In this document: one piece after another, positions 43,720 to 52,818 of the stretch | Layout: the number at the start of each line of letters is the position of its first letter | Position numbering within the stretch: position 1 is the stretch's first letter | NCBI GenBank assembly: GCA_016712265.1 | Contig: JADJRJ010000029.1 | Span: 1 to 64,000 of the forward strand | Direction of reading: 5' to 3' | Source: Gemmatimonadota bacterium | Lineage (GTDB): Bacteria > Gemmatimonadota > Gemmatimonadetes > Gemmatimonadales > Gemmatimonadaceae | Length of the DNA stretch: 64,000 nucleotides | The notes under the pieces: generated by a model | Database searches by the model: none | Told to the model about the DNA's origin: nothing | What the model saw: the letters and a program-made list of their open reading frames with translations, nothing else | Made by a program: the position numbers and the translations under genes

Positions 43720-45126
43720 ATGTCCAGCCGCAGGGAGTTCGTCCGTCGTGTCGGCGTCGGCCTGACCGCCTCTTCACTCGCGACGGAGGCACTGCTGGCT
43801 GATGAACAGCAGGCGCGGCGCGGGTCCGAGCGCCTGCTGGTGGACAATCCAAGACAGCCGGAGCCCGCCCCCCGCGGTGTCGATCGCCTGCCGCTGGCCT
43901 GGTACCAGGGGCAATCACGGCGCCTGCGCGCCACCGCACGGGAACGCGGGGTCGACGCCATCCTGCTGCAGAGCGACGTGAACCTCGTGTACTTCACCGG
44001 CTGCTTTCGCGGCTCGGGGGAGCGCACCACCTGGGCCTTGATGCCCACCGACGAAGCCGACACGGTGTACTGGTTCTCCCCCGCCATCGACCGTGACCTG
44101 ATCACCTCGTGGTGGTGCACGGAGAACACGTACTACTTCTGCTATCCCCACGCCGAGGGGGCATTCCCAAACCGCGGAGAGCTGCCCCTGCGCAGCCCCC
44201 GTGTTGACCTCTGGGAGTGGACCCTCCGCCACCTTGCCGACCGAGGCCTCGCCGGCAAGGAGATCGGGCTGGATCGCGAGCTGACGCCGTCGGCGCAACG
44301 CACTTTCGATCGTATGCTCCCCGGCGCACGGGCGGTGGACCTGTCCGACGCCTGTCTCCGGATGCAGGTCATCAAGACCCCGGAGGAGATTGCCCTCACC
44401 CAGCGGGCATATCGGTACTTCGACCGGGTGCACGCGTTTGCACGGGATTACATCCTCGAGCACGGGACCAGTGCCACCGACTACCAGGTGGGGCAAGCCC
44501 TGTCCCAGTTCGGGATCAACCTGATGATGCGCGACGTTGCGCGGGACGGAAAACCGCACTCGGCCGTCGGGATGGAGGTGACCGGACACTACGTGCGTAC
44601 GGGAGTCGCGACCGCGTATCCCCATCCCAACCAGTTCTTCCATGCCCGGATCCGGCGCGGGCAGCCGGTCTACGTGAACTGCGACATCCTGCTGGGCGGC
44701 TACGGCGGGGAAGGGTATCGCAACTACATCCTCCTCCCGTCCACGCCGGCGCATGACAAGATGTGGCAGGTCGTCGCCGATACCGTGCAGATCATGGTGG
44801 AGGAAACGAAGCCCGGTGCCATCTGTTCGGACATCGCGCACAAGGTGCATGCGTATCAGATCAAGCAGGGAATGCAGGCGAACATCTATCATCGGCCGGG
44901 CCACGGCCAGGGGCAGAACTTTGTGGGGCACCAGCCACCGTTCCTCGCGCTGGGCGACCACTCGGTCGTTGAGGAAGGGATGACCTTCTCGGTGGAACCG
45001 GGGCTCTACGACGAAGCCAACGGGATCGGGATCAACCCGAGCGACCGGCTGTTGGTACAGAAGGACGGAGCCGTGCTGATGAGCCGCATCCCGTTTTCGA
45101 AGGAATGGAGCTACCTGCGGGTCTGA
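43720..45126 (+). CDS. Tat-exported M24-fold (Xaa-Pro peptidase-like) protein
   Basis: 468 residues. The N-terminus SSRREFVRRVGVGLTASS is a twin-arginine export signal. A creatinase-type N-terminal domain follows (ATARERGVDAILLQSDVNLVYFTGCF). Then comes an M24 'pita-bread' domain with HRPGHGQGQNFVGH and EEGMTFSVEPGLY. The metal-ligand set looks degraded: the usual Asp pair is represented only by CDILLGGYGGEGYRN (Glu nine residues on), and the last glutamate is replaced in GIGINPSDRLLV. It may have altered metal use or none. The ATG at 43720 begins the Tat signal. Confidence 0.82.
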   Translation: MSSRREFVRRVGVGLTASSLATEALLADEQQARRGSERLLVDNPRQPEPAPRGVDRLPLAWYQGQSRRLRATARERGVDAILLQSDVNLVYFTGCFRGSGERTTWALMPTDEADTVYWFSPAIDRDLITSWWCTENTYYFCYPHAEGAFPNRGELPLRSPRVDLWEWTLRHLADRGLAGKEIGLDRELTPSAQRTFDRMLPGARAVDLSDACLRMQVIKTPEEIALTQRAYRYFDRVHAFARDYILEHGTSATDYQVGQALSQFGINLMMRDVARDGKPHSAVGMEVTGHYVRTGVATAYPHPNQFFHARIRRGQPVYVNCDILLGGYGGEGYRNYILLPSTPAHDKMWQVVADTVQIMVEETKPGAICSDIAHKVHAYQIKQGMQANIYHRPGHGQGQNFVGHQPPFLALGDHSVVEEGMTFSVEPGLYDEANGIGINPSDRLLVQKDGAVLMSRIPFSKEWSYLRV

Positions 45127-45223
45127 TCGCTCCCGGGGACAGGATGATACCAGTGGCAATCAGGGGGTACCGGCGCGTAGACCCGAGGGTGCGATCATGG
45201 GGCACCAAGACGAACCCCTGAGG

Positions 45224-45259
45224 TTGACATGACAGCACTGTGCAGTCATAATGCAGTCA
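45224..45259 (+). promoter_or_regulatory. vapBC promoter with overlapping palindromic operator
   Basis: TTGACA (45224-45229), 17 bases, then CATAAT (45247-45252) is close to a perfect sigma70 promoter. TGACAGCAC-T-GTGCAGTCA (45230-45248) is an inverted repeat with eight of nine base pairs matching. TGCAGTCA is repeated at 45252-45259. Such a layout suits a ribbon-helix-helix antitoxin repressing its own promoter. Confidence 0.75.
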
Positions 45260-45270
45260 GGAGGGTTCCC

Positions 45271-45522
45271 ATGGCTATCCTGACGATTCGCAACGTTCCT
45301 GACGACCTGTACGACCGCCTGAAGGCGCGCGCCGCCGAACAGCGCCGCAGTGTTAACGGTGAGGTCATTGAGTGCCTGCGCATTGCGCTGGCGGCTCGCG
45401 GCCCCCGGGACACCGAGGAGCTGCTCGCCCGCGCCCGCGCGCAACGGCACCGGCTGGAGGCGCGTGGTGGGCGCCTCACCCTCGCGGAGATGAATGACGC
45501 GCGACGCGAGGGCCGGGCATGA
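45271..45522 (+). CDS. vapB: FitA/VapB-type antitoxin
   Basis: 83 residues from the ATG at 45271, preceded by AGGAGGG. The N-terminal ribbon-helix-helix half reads AILTIRNVPDDLYDRLKARAAEQRRSVNGEVIECLRIAL. The C-terminal half (LARARAQRHRLEARGGRLT) is the toxin-binding tail. It should neutralise the adjoining PIN toxin and repress the shared promoter. Its stop overlaps the toxin ATG. Confidence 0.9.
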   Translation: MAILTIRNVPDDLYDRLKARAAEQRRSVNGEVIECLRIALAARGPRDTEELLARARAQRHRLEARGGRLTLAEMNDARREGRA

Positions 45523-45923
45523 TTGTCGTCGACGCCAATGTCGTGGCGTCGCTCGTCGTGCCCGGGGAGTCCGCGGAAGTCGCCGAGGCATTGCACCGGT
45601 TCGATCCCGAGTGGATTGCGCCGTCGCTCGTTGTATCCGAGTTGATGAGTGTCCTGCTGAAGGGAGTCCGCGCCCGCAAATGGCGCCTGGCCGACGCCGA
45701 GGCCTCGCTTGTCCTTGCCCTGGAGCTGGTGGGCGAGCGACAGGTGGATCCGGAGCCGGCGCGCGTCCTGCGGCTTGCCGAGGGCTCGCGGTGTACCACG
45801 TACGACTGCGAGTACGTCGCGGCGGCCGAGATGTTTGACTGCGTCCTGGCAACGTTTGACGTGCAGCTTCTCAAGGCATTCCCGCGCCGGGCCGCGCATC
45901 CCGAGCGCCTGCTCGCAGGCTGA
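45519..45923 (+). CDS. vapC: VapC-type PIN-domain ribonuclease toxin
   Basis: 134 residues. PIN-domain acidic residues are D5 in MIVVDANVVASL, E41 in SLVVSELMSVL, D96 in TTYDCEYVAAAE and D114 in LATFDVQLL. That is the normal four-acid site for Mg2+-dependent RNA cleavage. Length and order after the antitoxin are typical. ATGA overlap with the antitoxin gene ensures balanced synthesis. Confidence 0.92.
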   Translation: MIVVDANVVASLVVPGESAEVAEALHRFDPEWIAPSLVVSELMSVLLKGVRARKWRLADAEASLVLALELVGERQVDPEPARVLRLAEGSRCTTYDCEYVAAAEMFDCVLATFDVQLLKAFPRRAAHPERLLAG

Positions 45924-46032
45924 CCCCTCACACAACAGGCCAGAGCCTGCGAGCGCGCTCCTCCGGGGCACGGCTCGCCGACCAGCGCGCTCGGGGGTAC
46001 GTTCCCATCCACACCCCAGCCCGGAACGTTCC

Positions 46033-47199
46033 ATGGCCACTCGCCGAGACTTCCTCGTTACCTCTGCTGCTGCCGCCGGTGGCGCGTTGGCCCTCGGGGC
46101 CGGAGCATCCGTTCAGGCCCAGCCCCTCGCGGCGGATCCGTCGCGGCTCGGGGCGCCTCAACAACCGCGCCGCAAGATCAAGCTGCTCATTCTTGGAGGG
46201 ACGGGCTTCATCGGCCCGCACATGGTGCGGTATGCCGTGGAGCGGGGGCACGAGGTCACGATCTTCAACCGAGGGCGCAGCGCGCCGGGGATGTTTAAGG
46301 GGGTCGAGGAACTCACGGGCGATCGCGCGGCGAACAAGATCGACGCGCTCAAGGGGCGAAAGTGGGACGCCGTCATCGACAACTCGGCGTCACGCGCCGA
46401 TGCGCCGGATTGGGTGCGGAACTCGGCCGGACTGCTGAAGGACGCATCGGACCAGTACCTGTTTATCTCCACGCGTTCGGTTTTCTCCGACCTGAGCATG
46501 GTGCCGGCGACAGTGAAGGCGCCGCTGCTCAACAAACAGAATACCCCGAATTGGAAGGAGGGGCAGCCGTATCCCTACGGGCTGGCCAAGGCGCTGGCGG
46601 AGGCGGAAGCGACGGCGGCTTTCGGGAACCGCACAACCATCGTGCGTCCGGGATTGATCGTGGGGCCGGGCGATGAGACCGATCGGTTCACCTATTGGCC
46701 GGTGCGCATCGAGCGTGGTGGCGAGATCCTCGCGCCGGGGAACCCGGATAACGATCGCGTGCAGGTGATCGACGTGCGGGACCTCTGCGAGTGGTCGGTG
46801 CGCCTGTGCGAGGCGAAGACCTACGGCACGTTCATGGGGGTCGGTCCGCTCAACGGGCGCTCCATGGCGGAGTTCCTGTACGGCATTGCCGCGGTCACGA
46901 CGGCCCCGTTGAGCTGGACATGGGTTCCGCGGGAGTTCCTGGCGCAGCACAACATCCGGGCGTACCAGGAAATGCCGGTGTGGCGTCCGCCGACGCCTGG
47001 CTTTGAGGGCTTCGCCCGGTTCGACCTGTCACGCGAGGTAGCCGCCGGCCTGACCTTCCGCACGCTGGCCGACACCGCGATGGCCACGCTGGCGTTTCAC
47101 CACGCGCGACCGGCGGCCCAGCAGGTGCTTCGCGCCGGGGCAAAGGCCGAACAGGAGGCCGCCGTCCTCAAGGCGTGGAGAGAGCGACCGAACCGCTAA
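46033..47199 (+). CDS. Tat-exported NAD(P)-binding SDR/epimerase-fold protein
   Basis: 388 residues. The N-terminus TRRDFLVTSAAAAGGALALG is a twin-arginine signal. An extended-SDR Rossmann domain follows (KLLILGGTGFIGPHMVRYAVERGHEVTIFNRG) with DAVIDNSASRAD and a YPYGLAKA site, where the Tyr and Lys of the usual YxxxK pair are present (Tyr, then Lys four residues on). Family text such as GPGDETDRFTYWPVRI is like NAD-dependent epimerase/dehydratases. Tat export of a folded, cofactor-loaded enzyme is plausible but the substrate is unknown. Upstream vapBC is unrelated. Confidence 0.82.
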   Translation: MATRRDFLVTSAAAAGGALALGAGASVQAQPLAADPSRLGAPQQPRRKIKLLILGGTGFIGPHMVRYAVERGHEVTIFNRGRSAPGMFKGVEELTGDRAANKIDALKGRKWDAVIDNSASRADAPDWVRNSAGLLKDASDQYLFISTRSVFSDLSMVPATVKAPLLNKQNTPNWKEGQPYPYGLAKALAEAEATAAFGNRTTIVRPGLIVGPGDETDRFTYWPVRIERGGEILAPGNPDNDRVQVIDVRDLCEWSVRLCEAKTYGTFMGVGPLNGRSMAEFLYGIAAVTTAPLSWTWVPREFLAQHNIRAYQEMPVWRPPTPGFEGFARFDLSREVAAGLTFRTLADTAMATLAFHHARPAAQQVLRAGAKAEQEAAVLKAWRERPNR

Positions 47200-47230
47200 C
47201 GACGCAGGTCGTGTGAGCGGGGGACGCGAG

Positions 47231-47256
47231 CGGCCGCGCTTTCATTGGCGCGGCCG
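47231..47256. terminator. Hairpin between convergent genes
   Basis: CGGCCGCG (47231-47238) pairs with CGCGGCCG (47249-47256) with a 10-base loop. It lies 31 bases past one stop and 36 before the other. Confidence 0.6.
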
Positions 47257-47292
47257 GGCTGAACCAGGACGTTCGGTGGGCCGTACCCGCGC

Positions 47293-49536
47293 CTAGCGGG
47301 CGTCTCGTCCGGCTGCGCTCAAGCCCTCCGACGGGGCGTCGGCCAGCAAGGTGTCTCGCACCCGATCCGCCAGTTGTCGCATCGTGAACGGCTTGGCGAG
47401 GAAGAAGGTCCCCGGCTTCTGCACCGTCTCGCGGAGGATCTTGTCTGGGGCGTAACCGCTCATGTACATGACCCGGAGACCCGGTCGCGCGCGCGCGGCG
47501 GCCTGGTACAACTCGGCGCCGTTCATCTCCGGCATGACCAGGTCCGTAATGAGCAGGTCGATTTCCTCGGCCTCGTCGGCAAGAATCGGGAGGGCTTCGC
47601 TTGGCCGCGCGGCCACCAGGACGCGGTATCCCAGACGCTGGAGGAGCTCCACGGCCAGCAGACGGACAATGGCCTCATCCTCCACCAGGAGCACGGTCTC
47701 GGAGCCGCCTGACGGACGCGCCTCAACGGTCGGGTGCAGTGTGGGTTCGGCGGCTGCCGCGGGTGGACGGGTCTCGAGAGGCAAATAGACGCGGGCGGTG
47801 GTGCCCCTTCCCGGGACCGAGCCCAGCTCGACATGTCCCCCATTCTGCTGGACCAGTCCGTAGACCATGGACAACCCCAGGCCGGTGCCTTCACCGACTC
47901 CCTTGGTTGTGAAGAACGGTTCGAACACCCGGCTGAGCAGTTCGGCGGACATTCCGGCACCGGTGTCCTCCACTTCGAGGATGGCCCAGTTGCCGGGGGC
48001 GAGATTGGGCCCAGGCCCGGTCGATTCGGTCTCCACGTGGCGTGAACGGATGCGCACCTGGATGGTTCCCCCGCGTTCCATGGCGTCGCGCGCGTTGACC
48101 ACGAGGTTCATCAGGACCTGCTCGATCTGGTTGGGGTCGGCGCGCACGAAGAGTTCCGCGGGCGCCGGGTCGAGGCGGATGGTGACGGCTTCGCTCACGA
48201 CGCGGTGCAACATGCGACTCGCCTCGGTGACCACCGCATTCAGGCCGATCACGCGCGGGGCACGCGGCTGTTTGCGGCCAAAGGCTAGAAGCTGGCTGGT
48301 GAGTTCCGAGGCGCGCTTGCCGGCCAGGACGATCTCGCTCACGTGAGAGTGCGCCAGCGGGTCGAGCCGCGTGTTGGCGCGGAGGAGTTCCGCAAAGCCC
48401 AGGATCGCCGTGAGCAGGTTGTTGAAGTCGTGCGCCACCCCGCCGGCCAGCATCCCCACCGCCTCCATCTTCTGGGAGTGGCGCAACTGTGCCTCGAGGT
48501 CGTTGCGTTGCTCAATGGAGCGCGACAGGGCGATGAACGAGGCGACCGCTGAGGCGAAGTCCTGCTCCTCGAGCGCCCAGGAGCGTGGGGGACCGACATG
48601 TTCGAGGCAGAACACCCCGACGGCGTTGCCGCCCACACGGATCGCGCAATCGAGCATGGCCCCGATGCCCAGCGGCCCGAGGTAGCCATCGGCAAACTCG
48701 GAAGTGCGGGGGTCCTGCCGGGCGTCGGTGGCGGCCACGGTGGGCTGCGTCTCGATGGCCGCGAAGTAGCGGGGGTAGTCGTCGCGCCGGAGCACGGTGC
48801 CCGGGTTGTCGTGCAGGATCCCGTCGGCGTATAGCCAGGCGCACCGGATCTCGGAGCGGGCCGGGTCGAAGTACCAGATGCTCGCGCGGGCCACGCCCAG
48901 GGTGCGCGCCGCGACGGTACAGGCGCGACCGAATGTCGCCGCGGGGCCTTCGTCCTCAGCTGCTGCGAGCTCATGGAGGGCGGCCTGTTGTCGCAAGAGG
49001 AGCGCGGTGCGTTCCTCGCGCGCCCGGGCCTCAGCCTTGACGGTCGTGATATTGCGGACGAGGGCGATGACCTGATGCTCGAAGACTCGCATGAACCGCC
49101 CCTCGAACGTGCCTACCGCGCCACCCGTGACGGTGACCTGGAACTCGATGGTGCGCTGCTCGCCATCGGTGCGCGCGGCGGCGATGGCCTCGTCCACGCC
49201 GGCTCGCGAGTCGACATCCACCAGGGTCGCAAACGCCCGCCCCACGATCGCGGTTGCATGCGGGAAGTAGTCCTGGGGCGCCGCTCCCTGCAGGTCCGTG
49301 ACGATGCCGCGGTCGTCGATCCGGACAAACAAGTCCGGCAGCGACCCCAGCAGCGCGCGCAGGTCGGAATTCGCCCCGAGCAGCTCGCGGGAACTCAGCT
49401 CGAGGGAGCGCTCCAGCATGCGTCGCTCGTCGTCGTACTGGGCATAGGCCGCGTCGACAAGCCGCACGAACTCCGACACGGAACTCATGGGGTCCAGACC
49501 AACCTTCCGCAGCTGGCGCGCGAGGAGCGAGTGCAT
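47293..49536 (-). CDS. PAS-GAF hybrid histidine kinase with C-terminal receiver
   Basis: 747 residues. A predicted coiled segment is at 25-60, a PAS-like domain at about 60-170, and a GAF-like domain at 185-340. The HisKA helix carries His369 in GGVAHDFNNLLTAIL. The ATPase domain has NLVVNARDAM, EVEDTGAGMS and GTGLGLSMVYG. A receiver spans 615-735 with Asp665 in LLITDLVMPEMNG and Lys715 in AKPFT. It should autophosphorylate in response to a ligand and pass phosphate to its receiver and then to an Hpt protein. The gene begins four bases after the FIST gene stop, and the Hpt and GGDEF-EAL genes lie upstream in the same direction. Confidence 0.92.
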   Translation of the reverse strand: MHSLLARQLRKVGLDPMSSVSEFVRLVDAAYAQYDDERRMLERSLELSSRELLGANSDLRALLGSLPDLFVRIDDRGIVTDLQGAAPQDYFPHATAIVGRAFATLVDVDSRAGVDEAIAAARTDGEQRTIEFQVTVTGGAVGTFEGRFMRVFEHQVIALVRNITTVKAEARAREERTALLLRQQAALHELAAAEDEGPAATFGRACTVAARTLGVARASIWYFDPARSEIRCAWLYADGILHDNPGTVLRRDDYPRYFAAIETQPTVAATDARQDPRTSEFADGYLGPLGIGAMLDCAIRVGGNAVGVFCLEHVGPPRSWALEEQDFASAVASFIALSRSIEQRNDLEAQLRHSQKMEAVGMLAGGVAHDFNNLLTAILGFAELLRANTRLDPLAHSHVSEIVLAGKRASELTSQLLAFGRKQPRAPRVIGLNAVVTEASRMLHRVVSEAVTIRLDPAPAELFVRADPNQIEQVLMNLVVNARDAMERGGTIQVRIRSRHVETESTGPGPNLAPGNWAILEVEDTGAGMSAELLSRVFEPFFTTKGVGEGTGLGLSMVYGLVQQNGGHVELGSVPGRGTTARVYLPLETRPPAAAAEPTLHPTVEARPSGGSETVLLVEDEAIVRLLAVELLQRLGYRVLVAARPSEALPILADEAEEIDLLITDLVMPEMNGAELYQAAARARPGLRVMYMSGYAPDKILRETVQKPGTFFLAKPFTMRQLADRVRDTLLADAPSEGLSAAGRDAR

Positions 49537-49540
49537 GCGC

Positions 49541-50674
49541 CTAGTCTTCGTGAAAGGTGGTGACCGTCATGGTCTGGTTGTGCAGCTCACACCGGGCGGT
49601 TGGCGTGAACGGGGAGATCTCCCCGTACGAGTAGAACCCCGCGAGGACGGCGCCCGGGCCGAACACATCACGCACGGCCTCGACCTCCTCCTCGACGCGT
49701 TGCTGCAGCACCAGTCGCCGCCCGACGCAGCTGATCAGGAGCACGAGGGGAGGGGCGGAGCCGGCCAGGGGGATGCCACTGGTGCGCGCTGCCCCGGCGG
49801 CCCCGTCGACGAGTCGGTCGACGTTGGCGCGCATCAATTGCGCGTACGCTCCCTGCGGCACATCCCCAGCAAAGGTCATCGTGCCGGCGGACGAGTCAAC
49901 CGCAAGGACGGTACGCACCACCGGGCGTTCCTTCTGGCTGGCGCGCACGCTGAGCGGAAACCGCAGGGCGCTGGCGGGCAGGTCGGCGGCATGGTCGCCG
50001 AGGTAGGTCTCGTACAACGTGAGGGCCGAACGCCCGTCCAGCTCGTGCAGGACGTTGCCGACGCTGCGGGTGATGAGTCGCTCCGGTCCGAATGGATCCC
50101 ACCCACCCAGGGATCCGCAGCCGACGCGGAGCGCCGGCCCGCCGAGGCCAACCGCCACGACGAGCCCGGGCTCGCACCGCTCACCCAGGAGCACCAGGGT
50201 CTCGCGAAATCGGTCGCCGTCGGCGGATAACCCTCCGGTGACGCCAACCCCGGGGCCCAGGACGGAGGTGAGGCCGCGTACGAGGTCGCTGCCGTTCACC
50301 CGGAGGCCATCGGAGAAGACGATCACGTGGACCAGGTCGTCGGCGCGCAGGTGCTCCCCGAGCACCTGGCCCGCCGCGTACGAATCCGCAGCATCGTGCA
50401 CCTCCGTCGCGTGGGCGTAGAGGTGCGTCCGATCGAAATGGACGGCAGTGCAGGTCAATCCTGCATCCACCACCTGCGTGCCAGCGATCTCACCCGCGGT
50501 GCTGCACCCCGTGACGACGGCAGAGGGGAAGGCGCCCAGCACGGCATGTCGCCACGATGCATCGCGCAGGGCATCGGGGTTGCCGAAGACGAGGAGCCAT
50601 TGGGCGTCGCGGTCGGCCGCCGGCGACGTGGACCATCCGGTGGCCGGACTCCAGTGAAATTGTGCGGCTCGCAT
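49541..50674 (-). CDS. FIST-domain sensor protein
   Basis: 377 residues from the ATG at 50674. The FIST N-terminal domain includes DALRDASWRHAVLGAFPSAVVTGCSTAGEIAG and DLVRGLTSVLGPGVGVTGGLSADG. The FIST C-terminal domain ends FGPGAVLAGFYSYGEISPF. FIST domains are predicted small-ligand sensors (often amino acids) that work with histidine kinases and cyclic-di-GMP enzymes. There is no signal peptide, so it is cytoplasmic. It is placed between a GGDEF-EAL protein gene (11 bases upstream) and a histidine kinase gene (four bases downstream). Confidence 0.9.
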   Translation of the reverse strand: MRAAQFHWSPATGWSTSPAADRDAQWLLVFGNPDALRDASWRHAVLGAFPSAVVTGCSTAGEIAGTQVVDAGLTCTAVHFDRTHLYAHATEVHDAADSYAAGQVLGEHLRADDLVHVIVFSDGLRVNGSDLVRGLTSVLGPGVGVTGGLSADGDRFRETLVLLGERCEPGLVVAVGLGGPALRVGCGSLGGWDPFGPERLITRSVGNVLHELDGRSALTLYETYLGDHAADLPASALRFPLSVRASQKERPVVRTVLAVDSSAGTMTFAGDVPQGAYAQLMRANVDRLVDGAAGAARTSGIPLAGSAPPLVLLISCVGRRLVLQQRVEEEVEAVRDVFGPGAVLAGFYSYGEISPFTPTARCELHNQTMTVTTFHED

Positions 50675-50685
50675 GCTGGATGGCC

Positions 50686-52818
50686 TCAGGGGGTCGTGGC
50701 AAGCTCGTGGGCCGCGCGGAGGGCCATGGGAATGTCCTCGGCGGGGACCGGTCGGCCCACCAAATATCCCTGCACCTCGTCGCAACCGAGCGCCGTAAGA
50801 CTGGCAAGTTGCGCGGCGGTTTCCACCCCTTCGGCGACCACCCCCAAGGTCAGGCCGTGCGCCATCGTGACGATGGCACGGACGATGGCGGTGTCGTTGT
50901 CCGCGCCGGGGAGTCCCTGAACAAATGTGCGGTCGATCTTGAGTGTGTGCACAGGAAAGCGCTTCACGTAGGCGAGCGAGGAATACCCCGTCCCGAAGTC
51001 GTCGACCGCGAGACGGCAGCCTTCGTTGCGCAATTCATGCAGCGTGGAGAGCGCCAGGTCAATGTCGCGCATGATCGTGCTTTCCGTAATCTCCAGCTCG
51101 AGGCGCTCGGCGTCTATGCCGGCCCCGTGCAAGGCCCCGTGAACCATCGCCGCGAGCGTCCGCTGCCGGAACTGCCGTGCGGACAGGTTCACGGCGACTG
51201 AGAGATCGGTGTGGCCGTCGTCATGCCATCGGCGCAACTGGCGACAGGACTCATGCACGACCCACTCACCGATCGCCTCGATCAGCCCCGCCTCTTCGGC
51301 GACCGGGATGAACTCCATCGGCGGTACGAGGCCGAGATCGGGATGTCGCCATCGGAGCAGGGCCTCGACGCCGAGGATGCGCCCCGCTCGCAGGTCGAGT
51401 TTGGGCTGGTAGTGCAGCAGGAACTGTCCGCGCTCGATCGCGCGCCGCAACGCCCCCTCCAGGCTCATCCGGTGTTCCGCGGCGAGGCGCATCGGCTTGT
51501 TGGAGAGCGCGGCCGCATTTCCCCCATCGCGTTTTGCCAGATACATGGCGGCGTCGGCGGCCGCCATGATTGCCCGGGCATTGTCGCCATCCAGAGGGTA
51601 CACCGCGACCCCGACGCTCGCGCAGATCACCACCTCGTGCCCATCCACCAGCAGCGGTTCCCGGATCGCCTGCAGGATGCGCTGCGCGGTTGCGATGGCC
51701 TCCGCGACGTTCCGCACGTCGGAGAGCAGGATGGTGAATTCATCCCCCCCCATGCGCGCGAGCGTCGCGTCACCGTGTTCGACACCACCGACGCCGATCA
51801 GGTCTTCCGAGCGCACGCTGTTCTTGAGCCGGGCGCTCACCTGCGAAATGAGTCGATCGCCGGCACCGTGACCCAGGGTCTCGTTGATTCGCTTGAAGTG
51901 GTCCAGGTCGAGATGGAGCACGCCGACCAACCGGCCGTGGCGCCTGGCCCCGGCCACGGCGCGATCGATCGCCTCGAGCATGCTGGCTCGGTTCGGCAGC
52001 CCCGTGAGCGGATCGTGATAGGCGAGGTAGCGCGTCTCGGCTTCGCGCTTCTTGATTTCGGTGATGTCCTGCAGCGTGCCACTGAGGGCGGTCGGCAACC
52101 CCGACTCGCTGGCCTGGACGGTCCCCTGGACTCGGAGCCACACCGTATCGCTCCCGTCGGGGCGGCAGCCGCGGATTTCGGTGTCCAGCTCGGTTTGGCC
52201 TGCGGCGGCGCGTTGCAGGGCGAGGGCCATCTGTGGCCGATCGTCGACATGCACACAGTCCACCAATTCGTCCATGCTCCCCGGATTTCGCTGCCCCAGG
52301 GGACAGAGGAGGGCGCGCGACATCTCCGAGAGGACCATCCGGTTCCCTTCGAGGTCCCACTCCCAGTGGCCGAGTCGGGCCACCCGCTGTGCGGTGGTAA
52401 GCTGCGCTTCGGAACGCGAGAGCGCGTGCATCGCGCGAGCGGCGCGCAGCATGTACCGGACCCGATAGGCGAGCATCGCCCACGGAATCGGCTTGTTGAT
52501 GAAGTCGGTCGCCCCGGCCTCGAACGCGCGATGGATCGAGGCCACGTCGTCGCTGCCGGTCATCATCAGGATGGGCGTGCGGTCGCCGTTCCGACCCGCG
52601 CGGATCTGCTCACAGGTGGCGAATCCATCAAGACCGGGCATGACCACATCGAGCAGGACGAGGTCGGGCTGGTGTTGCTCGAGCAGGGCGAGCGCCTCGT
52701 GGCCGTTGGCGGCGTTCAGCGTGCGGTAGCCGGCCTGTGCCAGCGTGGCGCAGGCCAACAGCCGAAGCGAACGGTCGTCGTCCACGACGAGTACGAGTTC
52801 GGCGTTGGCCGCGTTCAT
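50686..52818 (-). CDS. REC-PAS-GGDEF-EAL cyclic-di-GMP enzyme
   Basis: 710 residues. The receiver is at 8-125 with Asp57 in LVLLDVVMPGLDG. A PAS domain lies at about 130-260. The diguanylate cyclase domain has ARMGGDEF at 354-361. The phosphodiesterase domain has GVEALLRW (E485-A-L) and, further on, VDDFGTGYSSLAYVKRF. Both catalytic signatures are intact, so it could make or degrade cyclic-di-GMP depending on receiver state. Its ATG overlaps the stop of the Hpt gene. The Hpt protein is the likely phosphate source. Confidence 0.95.
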   Translation of the reverse strand: MNAANAELVLVVDDDRSLRLLACATLAQAGYRTLNAANGHEALALLEQHQPDLVLLDVVMPGLDGFATCEQIRAGRNGDRTPILMMTGSDDVASIHRAFEAGATDFINKPIPWAMLAYRVRYMLRAARAMHALSRSEAQLTTAQRVARLGHWEWDLEGNRMVLSEMSRALLCPLGQRNPGSMDELVDCVHVDDRPQMALALQRAAAGQTELDTEIRGCRPDGSDTVWLRVQGTVQASESGLPTALSGTLQDITEIKKREAETRYLAYHDPLTGLPNRASMLEAIDRAVAGARRHGRLVGVLHLDLDHFKRINETLGHGAGDRLISQVSARLKNSVRSEDLIGVGGVEHGDATLARMGGDEFTILLSDVRNVAEAIATAQRILQAIREPLLVDGHEVVICASVGVAVYPLDGDNARAIMAAADAAMYLAKRDGGNAAALSNKPMRLAAEHRMSLEGALRRAIERGQFLLHYQPKLDLRAGRILGVEALLRWRHPDLGLVPPMEFIPVAEEAGLIEAIGEWVVHESCRQLRRWHDDGHTDLSVAVNLSARQFRQRTLAAMVHGALHGAGIDAERLELEITESTIMRDIDLALSTLHELRNEGCRLAVDDFGTGYSSLAYVKRFPVHTLKIDRTFVQGLPGADNDTAIVRAIVTMAHGLTLGVVAEGVETAAQLASLTALGCDEVQGYLVGRPVPAEDIPMALRAAHELATTP

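Noticed and set aside
45124..45223. Additional small gene before vapB
   Set aside because: No start codon with ribosome site and no recognisable product; the region is explained by the end of the M24-like gene and the vapBC promoter.
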